From Mycteria americana (Eukaryota > Chordata > Aves > Ciconiiformes > Ciconiidae), in the NCBI RefSeq assembly GCF_035582795.1, contig NC_134370.1, positions 46,673,501 through 46,737,500 of the forward strand: a stretch of 64,000 nucleotides of DNA. The letters run 5' to 3'. Each line of letters opens with the position of its first letter. Position 1 is the stretch's first letter. Made by a program: the position numbers and the translations under genes. Positions 20,601 through 33,299 of this stretch are shown here, in pieces. A model generated the notes under the pieces. That model saw nothing but the letters and a program-made list of their open reading frames with translations. It did no database searches and was not told where the DNA came from.

Positions 20601-23600
20601 AACAAAGACTCAGTTTTAGGTGTGAATAAAAAAAAAGCTTGTAAGAGCAGAAGTCCTTGTAATCACTACGTGTTACCATAAGGACTGAAGAGACACCTTT
20701 TGCCCAATCACCAGAAGTGCGCACAGCAATGAGACTCACTTCAAACCTCATCACCTCCTGACCATGGAAAAAACTCAGACACAGCTAGACTTCACTTTCC
20801 AAAGCAGTCCCAGTATGTGACTGTGGCTCGTTATACTTGATCCTTTGCCAGACTGCCAGGTTTGCCCTGCAGAGTCTTGCTCGCAACCCTACGTAAATAT
20901 CACAAGTAGTCCTCTTCTGCAACACAAACTGGCAGGTTCTCAAGTCTTCAAAGCTGCTGCCATATCCTTAACAGCTAATACACACACGGCACGTTGGGCT
21001 CTATCGAGAACCAAAACATCACCCCTGCTAAAGCAGCCTCCCTGAGAAGACAGAGTAAAAAGGACAGGTAAGACTGGCAGAATGTCTCAACAAACCCAGC
21101 TGAATTGTTTTGAAACAGAGGAAAAAATAAGAATATGGTTTTCAAATGCACCTTCCAAAGCAGTTAACTAAGACCTTAAGTATGCATTGAGTAGAGGGTC
21201 ATTATTTAAGCACATGTTTTCTCTTGCAAACACTTATCTGAAGAGAAGGATTTGGAGAAAGAAGATAACACAAAATAAGTTGAGACCAACATAGGCCCAC
21301 AAATCACCTGCACAGAACTTACATCCTCATCTCTTCTCCAGCAAGCCTGTTTCCTCGAAACAGGTTATGTATTCAACTGCATTACTAAATGCCCCTACAA
21401 AAGCAAGTTTAAATTAACAAGTCCCAGATTCTATTCAAGATACTGACAAGCCTCCTTAGGTGCTCAAACATCTCAGTTTAACACATCAGGTAAGAAGCCT
21501 CTAAATGAGATGTCTGAGGGTGGGTTAAGGTACAGAGCAATTCACCCCCCTCCCAGAGCAAAGGTCTGCATTAGTCTGATCAATCTGACAGTCCTTTTCC
21601 AAGGCAGCTCTCTGAAATAATACTTCATTCTCATCTACACAATGGATGGATTCTCCCTTACTCTAGTATCTCTGTTACCTTGGGAGGCTGCCAACTTAAC
21701 CACCCAAGGTTTATCAAATACAAGGTTTTCATTCATCTCTCCCACTCTTTTGAGAGATGGTTCCCTTCAAGGCTGCTCAGCAGAGCCACAGGAGCTCTTC
21801 TCCCATCCACTGATCAGCATGAAACACACCAGCCTTTTCCCTACAAATCCTCCTGTGTTCCTGGCTGCTCCTCATTTTACTAGTTTTCACCACTGCACTT
21901 GGGATAGTCTCATTTCCTCCCCATTACACAAAGATAAGATGGAGAGGAGGTCCCTTATTTTTCTCAGAGCCCTATTCAGTCCTTATTCATAAGATTTTCT
22001 GAGTGTTTCTTTGGTTGGTTGGGGGTGCAGAATGAATTAGTTGTCACTCACGAACTCACATCTCATTACTTTGCCACAAAGTCACACATGACGAGTCTGA
22101 CATTTACAGCATTCCTCTAAATCCCTTTTCTTTCTGTCAGTTCTTGCCTCACAGACCATGAAAAAGAAAAACAAAAGCTTGAAAATCAGCCTGAAAAGAT
22201 ATACTAAAAAAATTATCCCAGTGCAGTGTTCAGCTCAAATACCCAGCAGAGAGGAAGCCTCACAGCCTCAGGTAAACCTGCGAACCTTCTGCAGGGAAAG
22301 TGTCAGGAGAGACATACACTGGCCAGAGATCGCCAGTCCTCTCTGCTACCTGTTCACATTGACAGCGCTGCCAATGCCACCCAAGTCCTGGTTTTAGCCA
22401 TCCATCTGCATTAACTTGCCCATCCATGTCCATCACACCTAGATTATATATAAAAACATTACACAGAACCACCCAGGCTACTGAAGGGATCCCAATACTT
22501 TCAGGGAATACATCTGCACACAGTGTTTCCTCTTGAACTGCGGCCTGTTCAAAAGCCACCAGCCCCTCCAACGGACACAGCCACATACTCATAGCTAAAT
22601 CATTTGGCAAGTTTGCAACAGGCTCCCACCATGTGCACAGCACTGCAAAAAACATAACACACTTAAAAGAAAAAGAATATGGAAGAAGCATGTCCTCAAA
22701 TAATACAATTTTTCCCTTAAAAAAGTTATTCAGACAGGAAGTCTTTAACAGATTCCTTCTGAAAAGAAAGTAGTACAGGTTGCATCACAGCATATAATAC
22801 AGCTTTTTCCCCATTCAAAAGCTAGAGATTCAATAAAATAACAAGTATGTCTAGACTTCAGTTTTCAAAGTACATTACCCAGAGCAAAATATATTTTCAC
22901 AGGAACAATGAAGCCACCTATTCTTTTGGGACTAGGTCCACATCAGGTTTTAAGCATTCTAGCCTAGACTTTTTGCAAGTTATTCCTCGGATAAGGAAAA
23001 ATAAATAAAAGCTGTTTGTCTGCTGTTTCTGCTGAAGTAGAAAAGACTACTTCACTACCCACCACCTGTATTTTGAGAGTATCAAAATTTATTATAACCT
23101 CCCAGGAGAGGAAAGGAGCTGGAATTTTTCAAAGGGACCTTCAATCATCCAAGAAAGCACAGTACAGCTGAGAGATTTTTTAATCAGTTGTAAAATAACT
23201 GACATCAGCACCTGCAATCCAGAAAATACTTTATCATAATTTCTGTACCACAAGATGAACAAGGTCTATAAATTGAAACTATTCAGTTGCTGATGGACTA
23301 AAGAAATGCCTACAATACAGAAAAGTTAAAATTTAAAAAGTGCATTCTGGAATGGGAACCTGGGGGAAAGGGGGAGGGAAAGCAACAACTCCACATCAGG
23401 AATGCTCTGAACATAAAACTTCTTGCCCCATGTAATTACCATGTCCATCATTTCACAAAACAAGAATAAAGGCCTCTAATTCAAAAGGCTTGAACTCTAC
23501 TGCTTATGGTAGAAAGAGTTAGAGAGAGTGAGAGTTGCAAGACGAAGATCTGGAAGGCAATCTAACTGCTCTTTAGTGAATTTAGGAAATCCACTTATTG

Positions 23601-26600
23601 GAGTGGTATTGATGAAGTACTGAAAAAAACTGAGTATGAGTGAAGCAACTAAGTAAGAAAACCATGATCAGGACTGTATTAGTCCTTTGATTAGTCATGC
23701 AAGTCACCTACAGATCATTCCATGGATTTTTTTTTTTTTCCAGGGAAGACATACAGACCATGAAGTGTCCAACTACAACATTTACTGGTGCGTGGCATGA
23801 TTTAAGAATGCATTGCTATCAGTTAGATCCCATGGATATATTTAATCTACAATTAAAGCATAATAGCCAGTATAACCAACATGAAAATTCACTGTATGAT
23901 GTATAAAAATCAGATTAAATACATTCAAGAGAAATCCTTAGCATCTCTGGGGGTATTCCCTCCACTGTATCAAAGCTCCACATAGCATTATCCTTATCAG
24001 CTACCTTATCTCCCTAATACAGAAGTCTGCATTACAAATCCCACATCAAGATGAACACTGAGATAATTCAAGGCTAAGTAAGTGGAGGGTGAGTACAAGA
24101 GGAAGGCAAAGCAGCTAGCATGGCTAGCCAGCAGTCCTCAAGAGTGATGCCAGTCACTGTGGGTCCTTGCAGCAACAGTCGTCATCCCAAAAGGCTGACC
24201 ACAGCTAAAGACAGACAACACAAAGTGCAAGAAATACAAAGTGAGAAAAAGGGATGAATAGGGAAGGCTACAAAACACAAGGATGGCAAGACAAACACAT
24301 AGGGAGGGCAAAGTTGGCAACAAGCTGCATAATAGAGAGAGGGATATTTAGGAAATAATTAAAAAGCAACACTTAGAAGAGGCCTTGATCATATCCAAGT
24401 ATTTACACAGGAAGAAAGTAGTTACAAATGCAGGGGCAGAAAAGGAACTTCCGATTCTCAAAAGCACATTTTTCCACACAGACAAGGAAAACATGCCCCA
24501 TGAACCCTTCACCGAGCCCATGGCTGGTGGTGGGCCCAGTGGCATTTCCAACAGGCACCTAAGTGCAACACAGAGTTTCACGGGGTAGGAAATCATTCTG
24601 ACCCCTGCTGTGCAAAACAGGAGGCTGCAATGGTTCCTTGCAGCCTTAAAATCCATAGACCAGGTGAGAGGTCCACAATGGAGACAAGATTTTGAAAAGC
24701 AAGCTCATGTTAACAACACATTTAGTAGCTGGGGCAAAGCTCTAAGAAGTAACTTTATGGAAGACGCTTGGGCTGGGGAAGTGGGGAATGTGGAAAAAAC
24801 AGTTGGAGTGCAAAGAGTGAGAGAAGCATCAAAGAATATTCATCAGCCTAGAAAAGAGAGCAGGGCATTGACAGATGCATGTCAACAGAGAGGTAGAAAA
24901 CTGCAGGGAAACCACCAGGGGCTTGAGGGTTGGCTAATGGGAACAGAAGGCATGGAAATAATCTGTAAGAAAACGGCACATTTAACTACACAAAGGTAAA
25001 CTATACACCTACCTAGTCTAGACCAAAACCAACACCACTGTCTTAACGGGTATGCACACTTCCTCCTCGCATGCACAGAAAGAAACTGCCCGGATATCCT
25101 TTCTCTTTAAAATCAGCTCTTTCCCTCCCAAATCAACAACTGTTGAGGAATCATTTTGAATGCAACTTGCATGAAGCTGTACCTAGCTAAATATGCCAGA
25201 TGGATGCTCCAATACTCAAACACAGTAATTTTGAGCCAGCTATCATGAATTCAGTTACCAGCAAACACAGCTCCATGCAGAACACCATGGCTACATTCTA
25301 TGGGAACACGCAAAATAAAGTCATTCATATTAGACTCCCTCTTGCTTTAGCTGTAAAAAAGCTGAAATAACTACCGGGGGGCACACACACCACACCTCCC
25401 CCCCACCACCACTGCCAATATTGTTGTTCAGAAATGCTGTTAACAGTCTTTTTAGCTGCTTTAAAAACAACTCCCTGCACCATGATGGGTTGAGAAGCCT
25501 AAGCCGATATCCCATCGTTACTAATAAAACTCAAGCAGAGCAGTCTTGGCTAATCTTTAGTGAGACCTGGATTACTTCAGCCACTTGTCTGTCTTCTGAC
25601 AAAGGAGGAAGCAAAGGAGAAAGAGCAGATATGCAGAGCTGAAGGACAGACACTGTGCAAAGCAGCTTGGCAAGCTTATATAGGACAATCACTGTTCTCT
25701 GCATTAGCCCAAGAAGTTCTGGCTTTATCAGCAGACACAAGTTCCAGCTGCGCAGAGGAGGCATCTCCCATCTGCAAATGCCTAGTCCTGCACGGAAGCT
25801 GCACCATCCTCTTCTTAAACGGAAACAGCATCTTCCAACAAGAGATGGCAGGGCCAACAGCAGATACAGCTTTGTTCTCCTTCCTTGCAGTACCTCCTAA
25901 AGGGAAAGGAGGCAAGGCAAGCCAAATGCTTCTGCCAAACAGATCCAGCCCAGAGGACACCCCCAGTCACGCTATTAACACTTACCCAACTCCTGAACGA
26001 TGGACTTGGACTGTGCCCAGAACTAGAAAGCTCAGTGAATGAGGAGTGATTCCTCCTCCTTTTCAATTTGAGCTAGCTGGTTGTTTCCCCAATTTAAGGA
26101 AAGAAAATTACTCTGCTGAAGATACGCTGATTTTAATGGGATCTTTATTTCAGCAACACACTTTCCCCCAAGGGCTACAGTAAAACAAATTCCTGTCTTG
26201 AGCTACAGATAGCTCAAATCCTAATTCAGCCTAAGGTGGTCCAGTAAAACACAGACACGACTGGCACTGATGGCCCAGTTCTGCTTTAGATCATTACCAA
26301 TTTCCATGAATTGCGAGATCTCTCTGGACACCTGTTTGTTTTCATGACCTTCAACGAGGAGTCCTACACATCTTCCTCAGACACTCCAGGCACATTGCTC
26401 CAAGTGTCTATACAGCACTGCAGAGTCAGACATAAGCTAGCCAAAATTTGCACAAAGCTGCAATTAAAGCTGCAGAAGCTTGTTTGCTTGCACTTGATGC
26501 CCATCTTAGGTCACGCTGGGCACTGAGCTAACATAGCCTCTCCTTTGACTAAATCACAGCAAGTGCAGACATCTGCCTTCCATCTGAGAGGCTACAGAAA

Positions 26601-29600
26601 CATATCCTCACAAGGAGAGCTGGACAAAAGGCATCCTCTTCTCAATGTTAATGAGATCTTACCGGTACTTAATACTCACAAAAATGAGGACGCAGGAATA
26701 AGGTTGTGATAAGCCACTGCTGAGCTTAAGTTCTGCTCAAAGAATTTTCCGAGAGAGTTAGCTTTTCAATGGTTTTATTCACAACAGAATTGGCTGCTGT
26801 CTAACATCAGTGGGTGCTGGGTGACAGCAAAGTCACTTGGGCTGACAGAAACTAAAAAGAGAAGTTTTCATTCAACATGAGATATGGCTCTAACATAACA
26901 CAAACTTCCACAGAACCAAAAAAAAAAAACCCCGACATAGCTGGGAAGACCAAACCTTCTGGCAAGGCATGCAAGTGCTGCCCATCAGAATTTGGTCAGG
27001 ACTGAGTGTGAGGAGAGAGAGGAGGCCAAAGTGCCCCTCTGTCATCACTACTGAGCACCAGCTTGCAAAGAGAGCAAATCCAAGTTCAGCATTTAACGTT
27101 TTACCATGTCTGCAGTGAAACTGTGACTTGATGGGCATGATCCTCCTGTCTCACTAGGCTGCGTATGATCTGGTGATCTCAGTGCATCAACTAGCCCTGA
27201 AGACATATTTTAGCCTTGTGAAATAAAGCAGCAATGTGAAATAAAGCACTAACAGGAGACACTGAAGGCCAAACTAATGCTGTGAACATCTACCATCAGC
27301 AGCACAGAGCTAGTGCCATCTTTCTCTGACCTTCACTGCACTTCGCGCTCAGTTCCAAGGGCTTGTCACAGTGCACTCGACAATGCAATATGTAGATTTT
27401 AAAGGGAAACTATGGAGAGGGACATCTGGCCAGAGACACTAGGACTTCAATCTGACTCAGGCACCATCTTGGACCAGGAGATGCTCTGCTAAAGATGCAG
27501 AATGAGCACCCTGGACTGATGCAGGCACAACTGAATTAAGCTCCCAAGACAGATACTAGTTCCTGGAAACTCATAGCCTCTCTAAGGTGCTTGCAGCACC
27601 TCAAGCTGGTAGAAGGCAATGATTAAGGGCTATCAACTCTTCCTTAGGGTTTCTGGCTTTTCCTCTTGAGGAATTTAATGCTGATTGACAAACAAGTTGC
27701 CATCTGACAGTTTCAAATCTGAGCTGGCTTACTACTAGCCAAAACTAGCCCATGGCAGTGGCCCAGTGCTAGAAAAATCTCATTTTTATAGGAAGTGCCA
27801 CAGAAACAGCATACATAAGAGAACAAAAGCTAATCCAGATTAACAGATAGACGAACAAAAACCTTACCAAAGCTCCTTCACGGTTTGAGTGGCCCATCAC
27901 ACCTGAAGCACCAACAAAGGAAGAGAAGACAGAGCAAAGTTTAACAGCATCTTTTGTTCAAAATCACTGCTCTTTTGAAATGTTTCCTCTCAACATGGTA
28001 CCAGAATAGCACGCTGCTTCTTACTTAAAATATCCAAGTGCTGTAACTCTCATTTTGCTCAGGAAAAAGTAGTCAGCTGGGTGTCTTTTTCCCCCCTGTG
28101 CATCTTCAGTCACTTCTCAATCACATGTAAGGCTGCTCCCTTTACCACAACCAACTTCTCTGCAAGAAATTCTTAAATCAAGAGCGTCTCTTCAGAAAGG
28201 GGAACCTGTTCACAATGAAGTCCATGGAGTCCTGGATGCTTTATCCGCACACTCCAATTCCCATTTGGGCTTTAGCAAACTTTCCTCGGAGTCTCTGTGC
28301 AGCCACCCTCAGCTGCTCAATGAAGTTATTCTCACCCATTTACCATGTGGGAATCCACACCAGAAGCAGCAGGCTCTGCTACTGTAAAGGTGCCTCAGAT
28401 TGTGGCATAACTGACCTTACCCTAAAACTGACTGCTTATAGTTGATCAAACGAATCTTGCCTTTCACCTTAACTTTCTATAGGACTTACCACCAGACTTG
28501 TAAGCACAGTCATGAGAATAAACACCCCCTACCACCAAGGCAGCCTCAGCAGTGAGACTAGACTAAGCAGTAGCACGCTATCATGACAGGGAAACCTTAC
28601 TTTCCCCCCACCCCGCTCCGGTTACCTATGCCGCCAAAGCTTTTCTTTCTCGCCCCATTCTCTGTGTCCCAGCACAGTCCTTGCTGACAGTTACTTTTCA
28701 AGTTTTGCCTCAAAATTCATCATGGGTCAACAGAGACCCATCAGCTACAACAGAGTCTTCATCCTGAAACAGAGAGAGGAAGGGAGAACAGGACACGACA
28801 ATACAATTCGACTTGACCTCAGCCATTTTTATGCTCTCGCTGGGTGAACAAGCGCACCCATGTTTCTGGTACAGCAGCACTGAGGTGTGCAGCAAGCCGC
28901 GCTTTCGGCATGCAATTTTGTTCTTGGCAACCACAGACAATGATGACAAAACCTTGCTGTTTTGGCCATTGCCCTGTTCTACCATATTTTTGAGCACAAG
29001 GGAAATGAGAGCCTTTTCACAGTGAATTCAAGCTTAGTGACAGTGGACTTATTTTAGTTACCTCTTTTTAAACCTTTTGGAATTAATCCACAGAGGTTGC
29101 GAGCTACCAGCCAAAAGCCACTTCAGCAAGTTCAAGAAGTAAGTAAAAGTTTTATTAGAACTGTTTTGAAAAAAAATAAAATTATATATATATATGGCAC
29201 AGCTTCAGGGCTACATTTGTTACTGTCCATCGAGATTAGAGCAATAATGAAAGATAATTACATGCAAAAGCAGTCACTATTTTAGCCAAGAATCCCACAC
29301 AGCCTCCCGTTTCACATTCCCACCTAAATACCATCCACTGTGCATGGAAACTGCTGGCTGAGCGGCAGAAGCCATCACAGTACACGGGAACAGAGCAGAA
29401 GTAGCATCGCAGCTCCCCTCATTTTCTAGACATTCCTAATGTACCAGAAACTTTACTTTTTTAATTTAGATACAAATGAAACAGCATTGTGTAATATTGT
29501 GTACTAAGGATTTGGGGTTTTTTTGTTAAAGGCTTGGAGGGCAGAGCCAGGAAGCTACAAAATCCAGCTCAAGTGCCTGCTGCAACCTCCCCCAGCCCCA

Positions 29601-30470
29601 GACATACCGCACCGCTCCTCCACACCCAGCGCCCTACGCTGCCTAAAAATAATTAAAATCAAGAACAAAGGGTGTGGGCAGCGGGCAGGAGGCGCAGCGG
29701 CCCGGGCCCGGGGATGACGGGGCTCTCTCTCCACAGGACCCCGCGCAAAGCCCCCGCCGAGCCCGGCCCTGCGGCTCACACCGAGCGGGCCGCCCGGGGG
29801 CCGGCCCAGCCCCGCCTCGGGCCCAGCCGCCCGGCCCGCGGCCCCCTCCCCAGGGCGCGGCGAGCGGCGCGGCCAGCAGGAGGCGCGGGGAGGCTATGGG
29901 GCAGCGGGCAGGCCGCGGAGGAGGCCCGGGAGAGCGGCGGGCGGCCCCCGAGCCGCGGCGGCTGCAGGGCGGAAGCGGGGGGGATCGGGGCGAGGGCCCG
30001 GCCATCCTTGGGGGGCTCTGCGCGGGGAGACACAGGGATTAGAAAGCTCAGTGAATGTTAGAAAGCTCAGCCGCCACCTCCACCATCCCCCCGCCCGCCG
30101 CCTACCTCGGGTGTCGGTGGGGAGCGGCGCCGGCGCGGCGAGGGGTCCGCCCTCGGGTCCCGGCGGCAGCCGCTGCCCGGCGCACATGGACTTGAGCACC
30201 TGGAAGACGGCGAGAGGCGCCACGTTCATGCGCAGCAGGTCCAGCAGCACCCTGCGGGGACACCCGTCAGCGGCGGAACTCGGCGGAATGAACGGCACCG
30301 GGAGCCGCCCCCGCCGCTCACCGGAACACCTCTGGGTCCAGACCGCTGCCCGCCGCCTGCACCAGCTCGAACAACTCCGCCTCCTCTGCACTCAGCAGCT
30401 GCTTCCGCCGCAGCCGCGCCTCCGCCATCGCCGCCACCGCCATCCCTGCTGCTGCCACCGCCTCCGACAT
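17528..30470 (-). CDS. MZT2: MZT2, mitotic-spindle organizing protein 2 (whole gene, three coding exons)
   Basis: The product is a small subunit (MOZART2) of the gamma-tubulin ring complex, which nucleates microtubules at centrosomes; in the known family it packs with the GCP2 N-terminal region. Coding exons 30470-30322, 30251-30106 and 17688-17528 total 456 nt and give 151 residues, close to the 158 of human MZT2B. Diagnostic segments are EEAELFELVQAAG (about residues 31-43), LLRMNVAPLAVFQVLKSMC (about 55-73) and the C-terminal LAERSSREGSAQRMPRQPSA block. All junctions obey GT-AG and keep frame (phases 2 and 1). I chose the ATG at 30470; in-frame ATGs at 30443 and 30428 have stronger Kozak contexts and could be used instead. 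The gene starts in a CpG island and lies head to tail with SHF. A and B paralogues cannot be told apart here. Confidence 0.95.
17689..30105 (-). other. MZT2: MZT2 intron 2 (12.4 kb), no nested gene recognised
   Basis: The intron starts GTAGGC and ends TTTTCAG. It is AT-rich compared with the SHF locus and poor in repeats: I saw no CR1 or LTR in it. Short AT and A-runs occur (near 26920 and 29176). A 143-codon minus-strand frame at 22260-22691 shows no known domain. An acceptor-like CTGTTTCAG near 28768 precedes a short open stretch, but joining it to exon 2 gives an immediate stop. Confidence 0.7.
30106..30251 (-). CDS. MZT2: MZT2 coding exon 2
   Basis: The acceptor CCCCGCAG and donor CGAG|GTAGGC bound 146 nt encoding VLLDLLRMNVAPLAVFQVLK and the conserved SMCAGQRL, then a Pro/Gly-rich linker ending TDTRG. 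It contains the most conserved helix of the family. Confidence 0.95.
30252..30321 (-). other. MZT2: MZT2 intron 1 (70 bp)
   Basis: This very short GC-rich intron runs from GTGAGC to CCCCGCAG, close to the minimum size vertebrates splice. Confidence 0.9.
30322..30470 (-). CDS. MZT2: MZT2 coding exon 1
   Basis: 149 nt from ATG TCG GAG to TTC CG|GTGAGC. It encodes an Ala-rich N-terminus followed by LRRKQLLSAEEAELFELVQA and a GLDPEVF segment, matching human RRKKVLSTEEMELYELAQA and GIDPDVF. The Ala-rich start is poorly conserved in the family. Confidence 0.93.
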
Positions 30471-30760
30471 AGCGGCGCCCCGCCCCACCATGGCCTGGCC
30501 CCGCCCCGCGCTGCCTCACCGTGAGTGCCTCCCCTCGCTGCTGCAAGGCCTAGTCCCGCGCACTGCGGGCTCGACGCCGGCCAGGCCCTGCTGCTCCCTC
30601 CCGGGCCCGGCAGGTGGCAGCCGCGCTCCAGCCGCAGCCGAGGCCTGCCCGGCCGTGTGGGCGGTGCTCGGCGGGGCAGCCGGGCCTCTTCCACCCTCAC
30701 CATCCCGCTCCCCCGAGGTCTTCTCTGCTGCCCCCCCAGGCCCGTAACGCAGCACTCACG

Positions 30761-33299
30761 GTGATTTCTGAGTGTCTTCCCCAGGTTGCCCTTCGAATTC
30801 ACTGTGGGCTGCCTTGCTGCGTGCCTATGCGTACCTCCTCCAAGCTTACCTGGCCTCTGCACTGGGACGTGCCCTCAGCTCACGGGAAGGTGCCTCTCGG
30901 TGGCCTCCCTGACCTCTCCATTTAGTTAAGCCAAGCTCCTTTCTCAAGGCTTTCTTCATTGCTAGTGGACACCTGCCCCGGTCCTCCAAACTGGAGGGCA
31001 TCACCCGTGAGGTTGTGGCTCCCCCCACCAACCGTCTCCAGCTTCTTTTCCACAAGCTGTCACATTTTTGGCTGAGCAAAACTGTGGTGTTTATTCCTAC
31101 AGGAACAGACATGCTAAGTATATGGTGAGGGAGACCACATAAGGATCACAAGCTTCCTTGTATCCACCTATCTGTGGGCAGGTGAACATGTACTCAATGT
31201 AGGCAGCAAACAAGGACACCCCCACCCCCTTGCTGAATTTCTTGCATTTTTCCCACTGGAAGACAGAAATAGCTGGTTGCCCTCATTGCCATGGTCATCT
31301 GGGTGACTTCCCCTTGTGTGACCATCCTCTGTCCTCCAAGTAATTCGGATCCTGTATCTCAGGGGCCAACTCTGGATGCTGGTTTTAATCTCCTGTCCCT
31401 GAAGAGGGGTAGAGAAGGGAGCTAATAAGAGGAATGTGAGTGCTTTGGGCTGCAGGCAGTGCAGCAAATTTGAGTGCGGAGAAGCCATACGTGCCAGCTG
31501 CTCCATGGAGCTACATACATATAATCATCCATGTTCACATACTCGACTGTCCGCCTCTGCCAGGCTGCAGCATCTCTAATGCGCTTCAGTTCCCAAGCCA
31601 GCAGAAAGCATCTGGCATTGCATGGGGAAGCAAATTGGAAATTTGGGTCTTGAGTTGCACTGTGGCAAGGAAACATCAAGCTGAGATTGAAATTCCTCTA
31701 TCTAAATGGAAATCAGCAGCGCCTCCGCCATCAAGGAGGGATAGCCTATCCCTGCGCCCCCCCCCCCCCCCCATCCCCCGTCCCGACATGCAGAGACCAG
31801 GGACAGACCAGCTGTATTGCTGAATGGATAGCAAAGCTAGCGGAAGCGCAATGCAGGGATGTCCCCCCCTCCTGACACCACCATGAGAGACCCCGTCTCA
31901 TCCCTGCATCAAGCCATGGGAGAGACATGCTCCCACTCCACACCCCAAGCAACCTGCAAGCATGTCAAAATCATCACCCACCACAGGGCAACCCAACCTT
32001 GCATCCTGACGGGCGTTCAGCCTGACAGGCAGACGTTTACTGCAGCTGCCAAGATGAGAATGAAATGTACAATGATAAAGGATCTCACTGCTAATGGCCC
32101 TGAGTGGGACCAGCCCAGCAGGAACAATTATCACAGTGCTGATAATGGGAGCAGCCGCTGCTAGTGCAAATTACCATGCTGTCTGCGGGGCCAGCAGTGC
32201 CAGAGCCACAAAGCCTGGGGTCACCCTGACTGACAGACTTTCAGAGAGACCCTCAGCCAAGCAGGGTCTGCGATGCAGAGGGGACTGGGCAACATCCCTG
32301 TACTTGCTCTCTTGCCTGCTCTGGTGTATGATGTGCTGCTTCCTTTGGGACTGGCTGGAAGCCAAATGCAAGGGCAAGAGCCCTCACCACATGGGTGATG
32401 CACTCTCCAGCCCTTCCTGGTCCCACCTGGACTACCTCCCCCAGCCCACGGCATCTGGGAGCTCAGGTACAAGTCACAGCAGAAGAGGGCAAGATGCTTT
32501 TTAACTCAGCCCCTCTCTGGAAAAGAAGAAAACCAGGAACCACCTTCCCTACAACAAACTGGAGAAATCTCAGCTTGTACCTCCTCCTTCCCAGCCCCAG
32601 CCAGCTCCAGCTGGCAGCTCTCCCTGCATGCTCTGGTAACCATCATCACAAACAGGGCTGGTGACCTTCCCAGGGCAAGGGATGGGAGACCCTGCCTCTC
32701 CCATGCTTCCTTCACAGGCTGCCATAGGCCATGGCTGTGGGTCACGCCTTCCTCACCTTTCTTGGTGTAGGCCTGGATGGGCACATTCAGCAACTTCTTC
32801 AAGTGACAACACTCTCCTCTGGACCGCATGGTCCCTTCTGCCCTCTGAAGCATTTCTGGGGTCTCTGATATCCCCTTTTGCTCTCCCAAGCCAGGGAGGC
32901 AGAAGCCACTAGAGGAAGTCATTGGGATCCCATAAACATCCCCTGAGAAGACCTCAGTTACTGGAGCTGCAATCTGGGGAGCACATGGGACTCTAGCTTA
33001 AATGGCATCTGGCAGGATGCTGAGACTTGCTGCCCATGACAGACACCCTCCATTACCTCTGGCAGGACTTTAACACCTAGTCACCACACAGCCCACAGTT
33101 TCCAGAGCAGAACATGAGCCAGGACAGCCCAGGATGGTGATGCCAGGCTGCATCTCAGCCCTTGTAAGATGCAGTTACGAGAGGGGCAGAGCAGATGGGA
33201 GCAGAGGAGGCTTGGACAGCCTGCGTATGCAGAAGGAAAAGGGAATTAGGTGCAGCACAGAGCCCGCAGTCTTTACCATAAATTACCAACTAGAGTTGG
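30761..33299. other. Intergenic DNA between MZT2 and SHF, no gene seen
   Basis: No coding exon or repeat family was recognised. A C16 tract lies at 31757-31772. 32060-32175 carries ACAATTATCAC and GCTGATAATGG, GATA-like words that could mark a regulatory element, but this is weak. Confidence 0.45.
31757..31772 (+). repeat. Homopolymer C16 tract
   Basis: An uninterrupted run of 16 C followed by ATCCCCCG. The length may vary between alleles or be a base-calling artefact. Confidence 0.9.

Larger units (their letters stand above)
29690..30760. promoter_or_regulatory. MZT2: CpG island and promoter of MZT2
   Basis: The GC and CpG content jumps sharply over this stretch, which covers exons 1 and 2 and the presumed start. 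GC boxes of the GCCCCGCCCC type sit at about 30474-30486 and 30498-30510, just upstream of the ATG. No TATA box was seen, as expected for a housekeeping gene. Divergent transcription to the right is possible, but no gene was recognised there. Confidence 0.8.

Noticed and set aside
28719-28768. Good acceptor (CTGTTTCAG) and short open stretch ending in TGA inside MZT2 intron 2, as an alternative last exon
   Set aside because: In the phase left by exon 2 it gives GGA then TGA at once, and the true terminal exon at 17688-17528 matches the family.
29672-30061. Plus-strand frames of 120-130 codons over the MZT2 CpG island
   Set aside because: They are shadows of GC-rich DNA opposite MZT2 exons 1-2, very rich in Arg, Gly and Pro, with no homology.
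30490-30764. Divergent gene starting in the MZT2 promoter
   Set aside because: The only frames are short and GC-driven, and no exon with homology was found between 30.5 and 38.7 kb.
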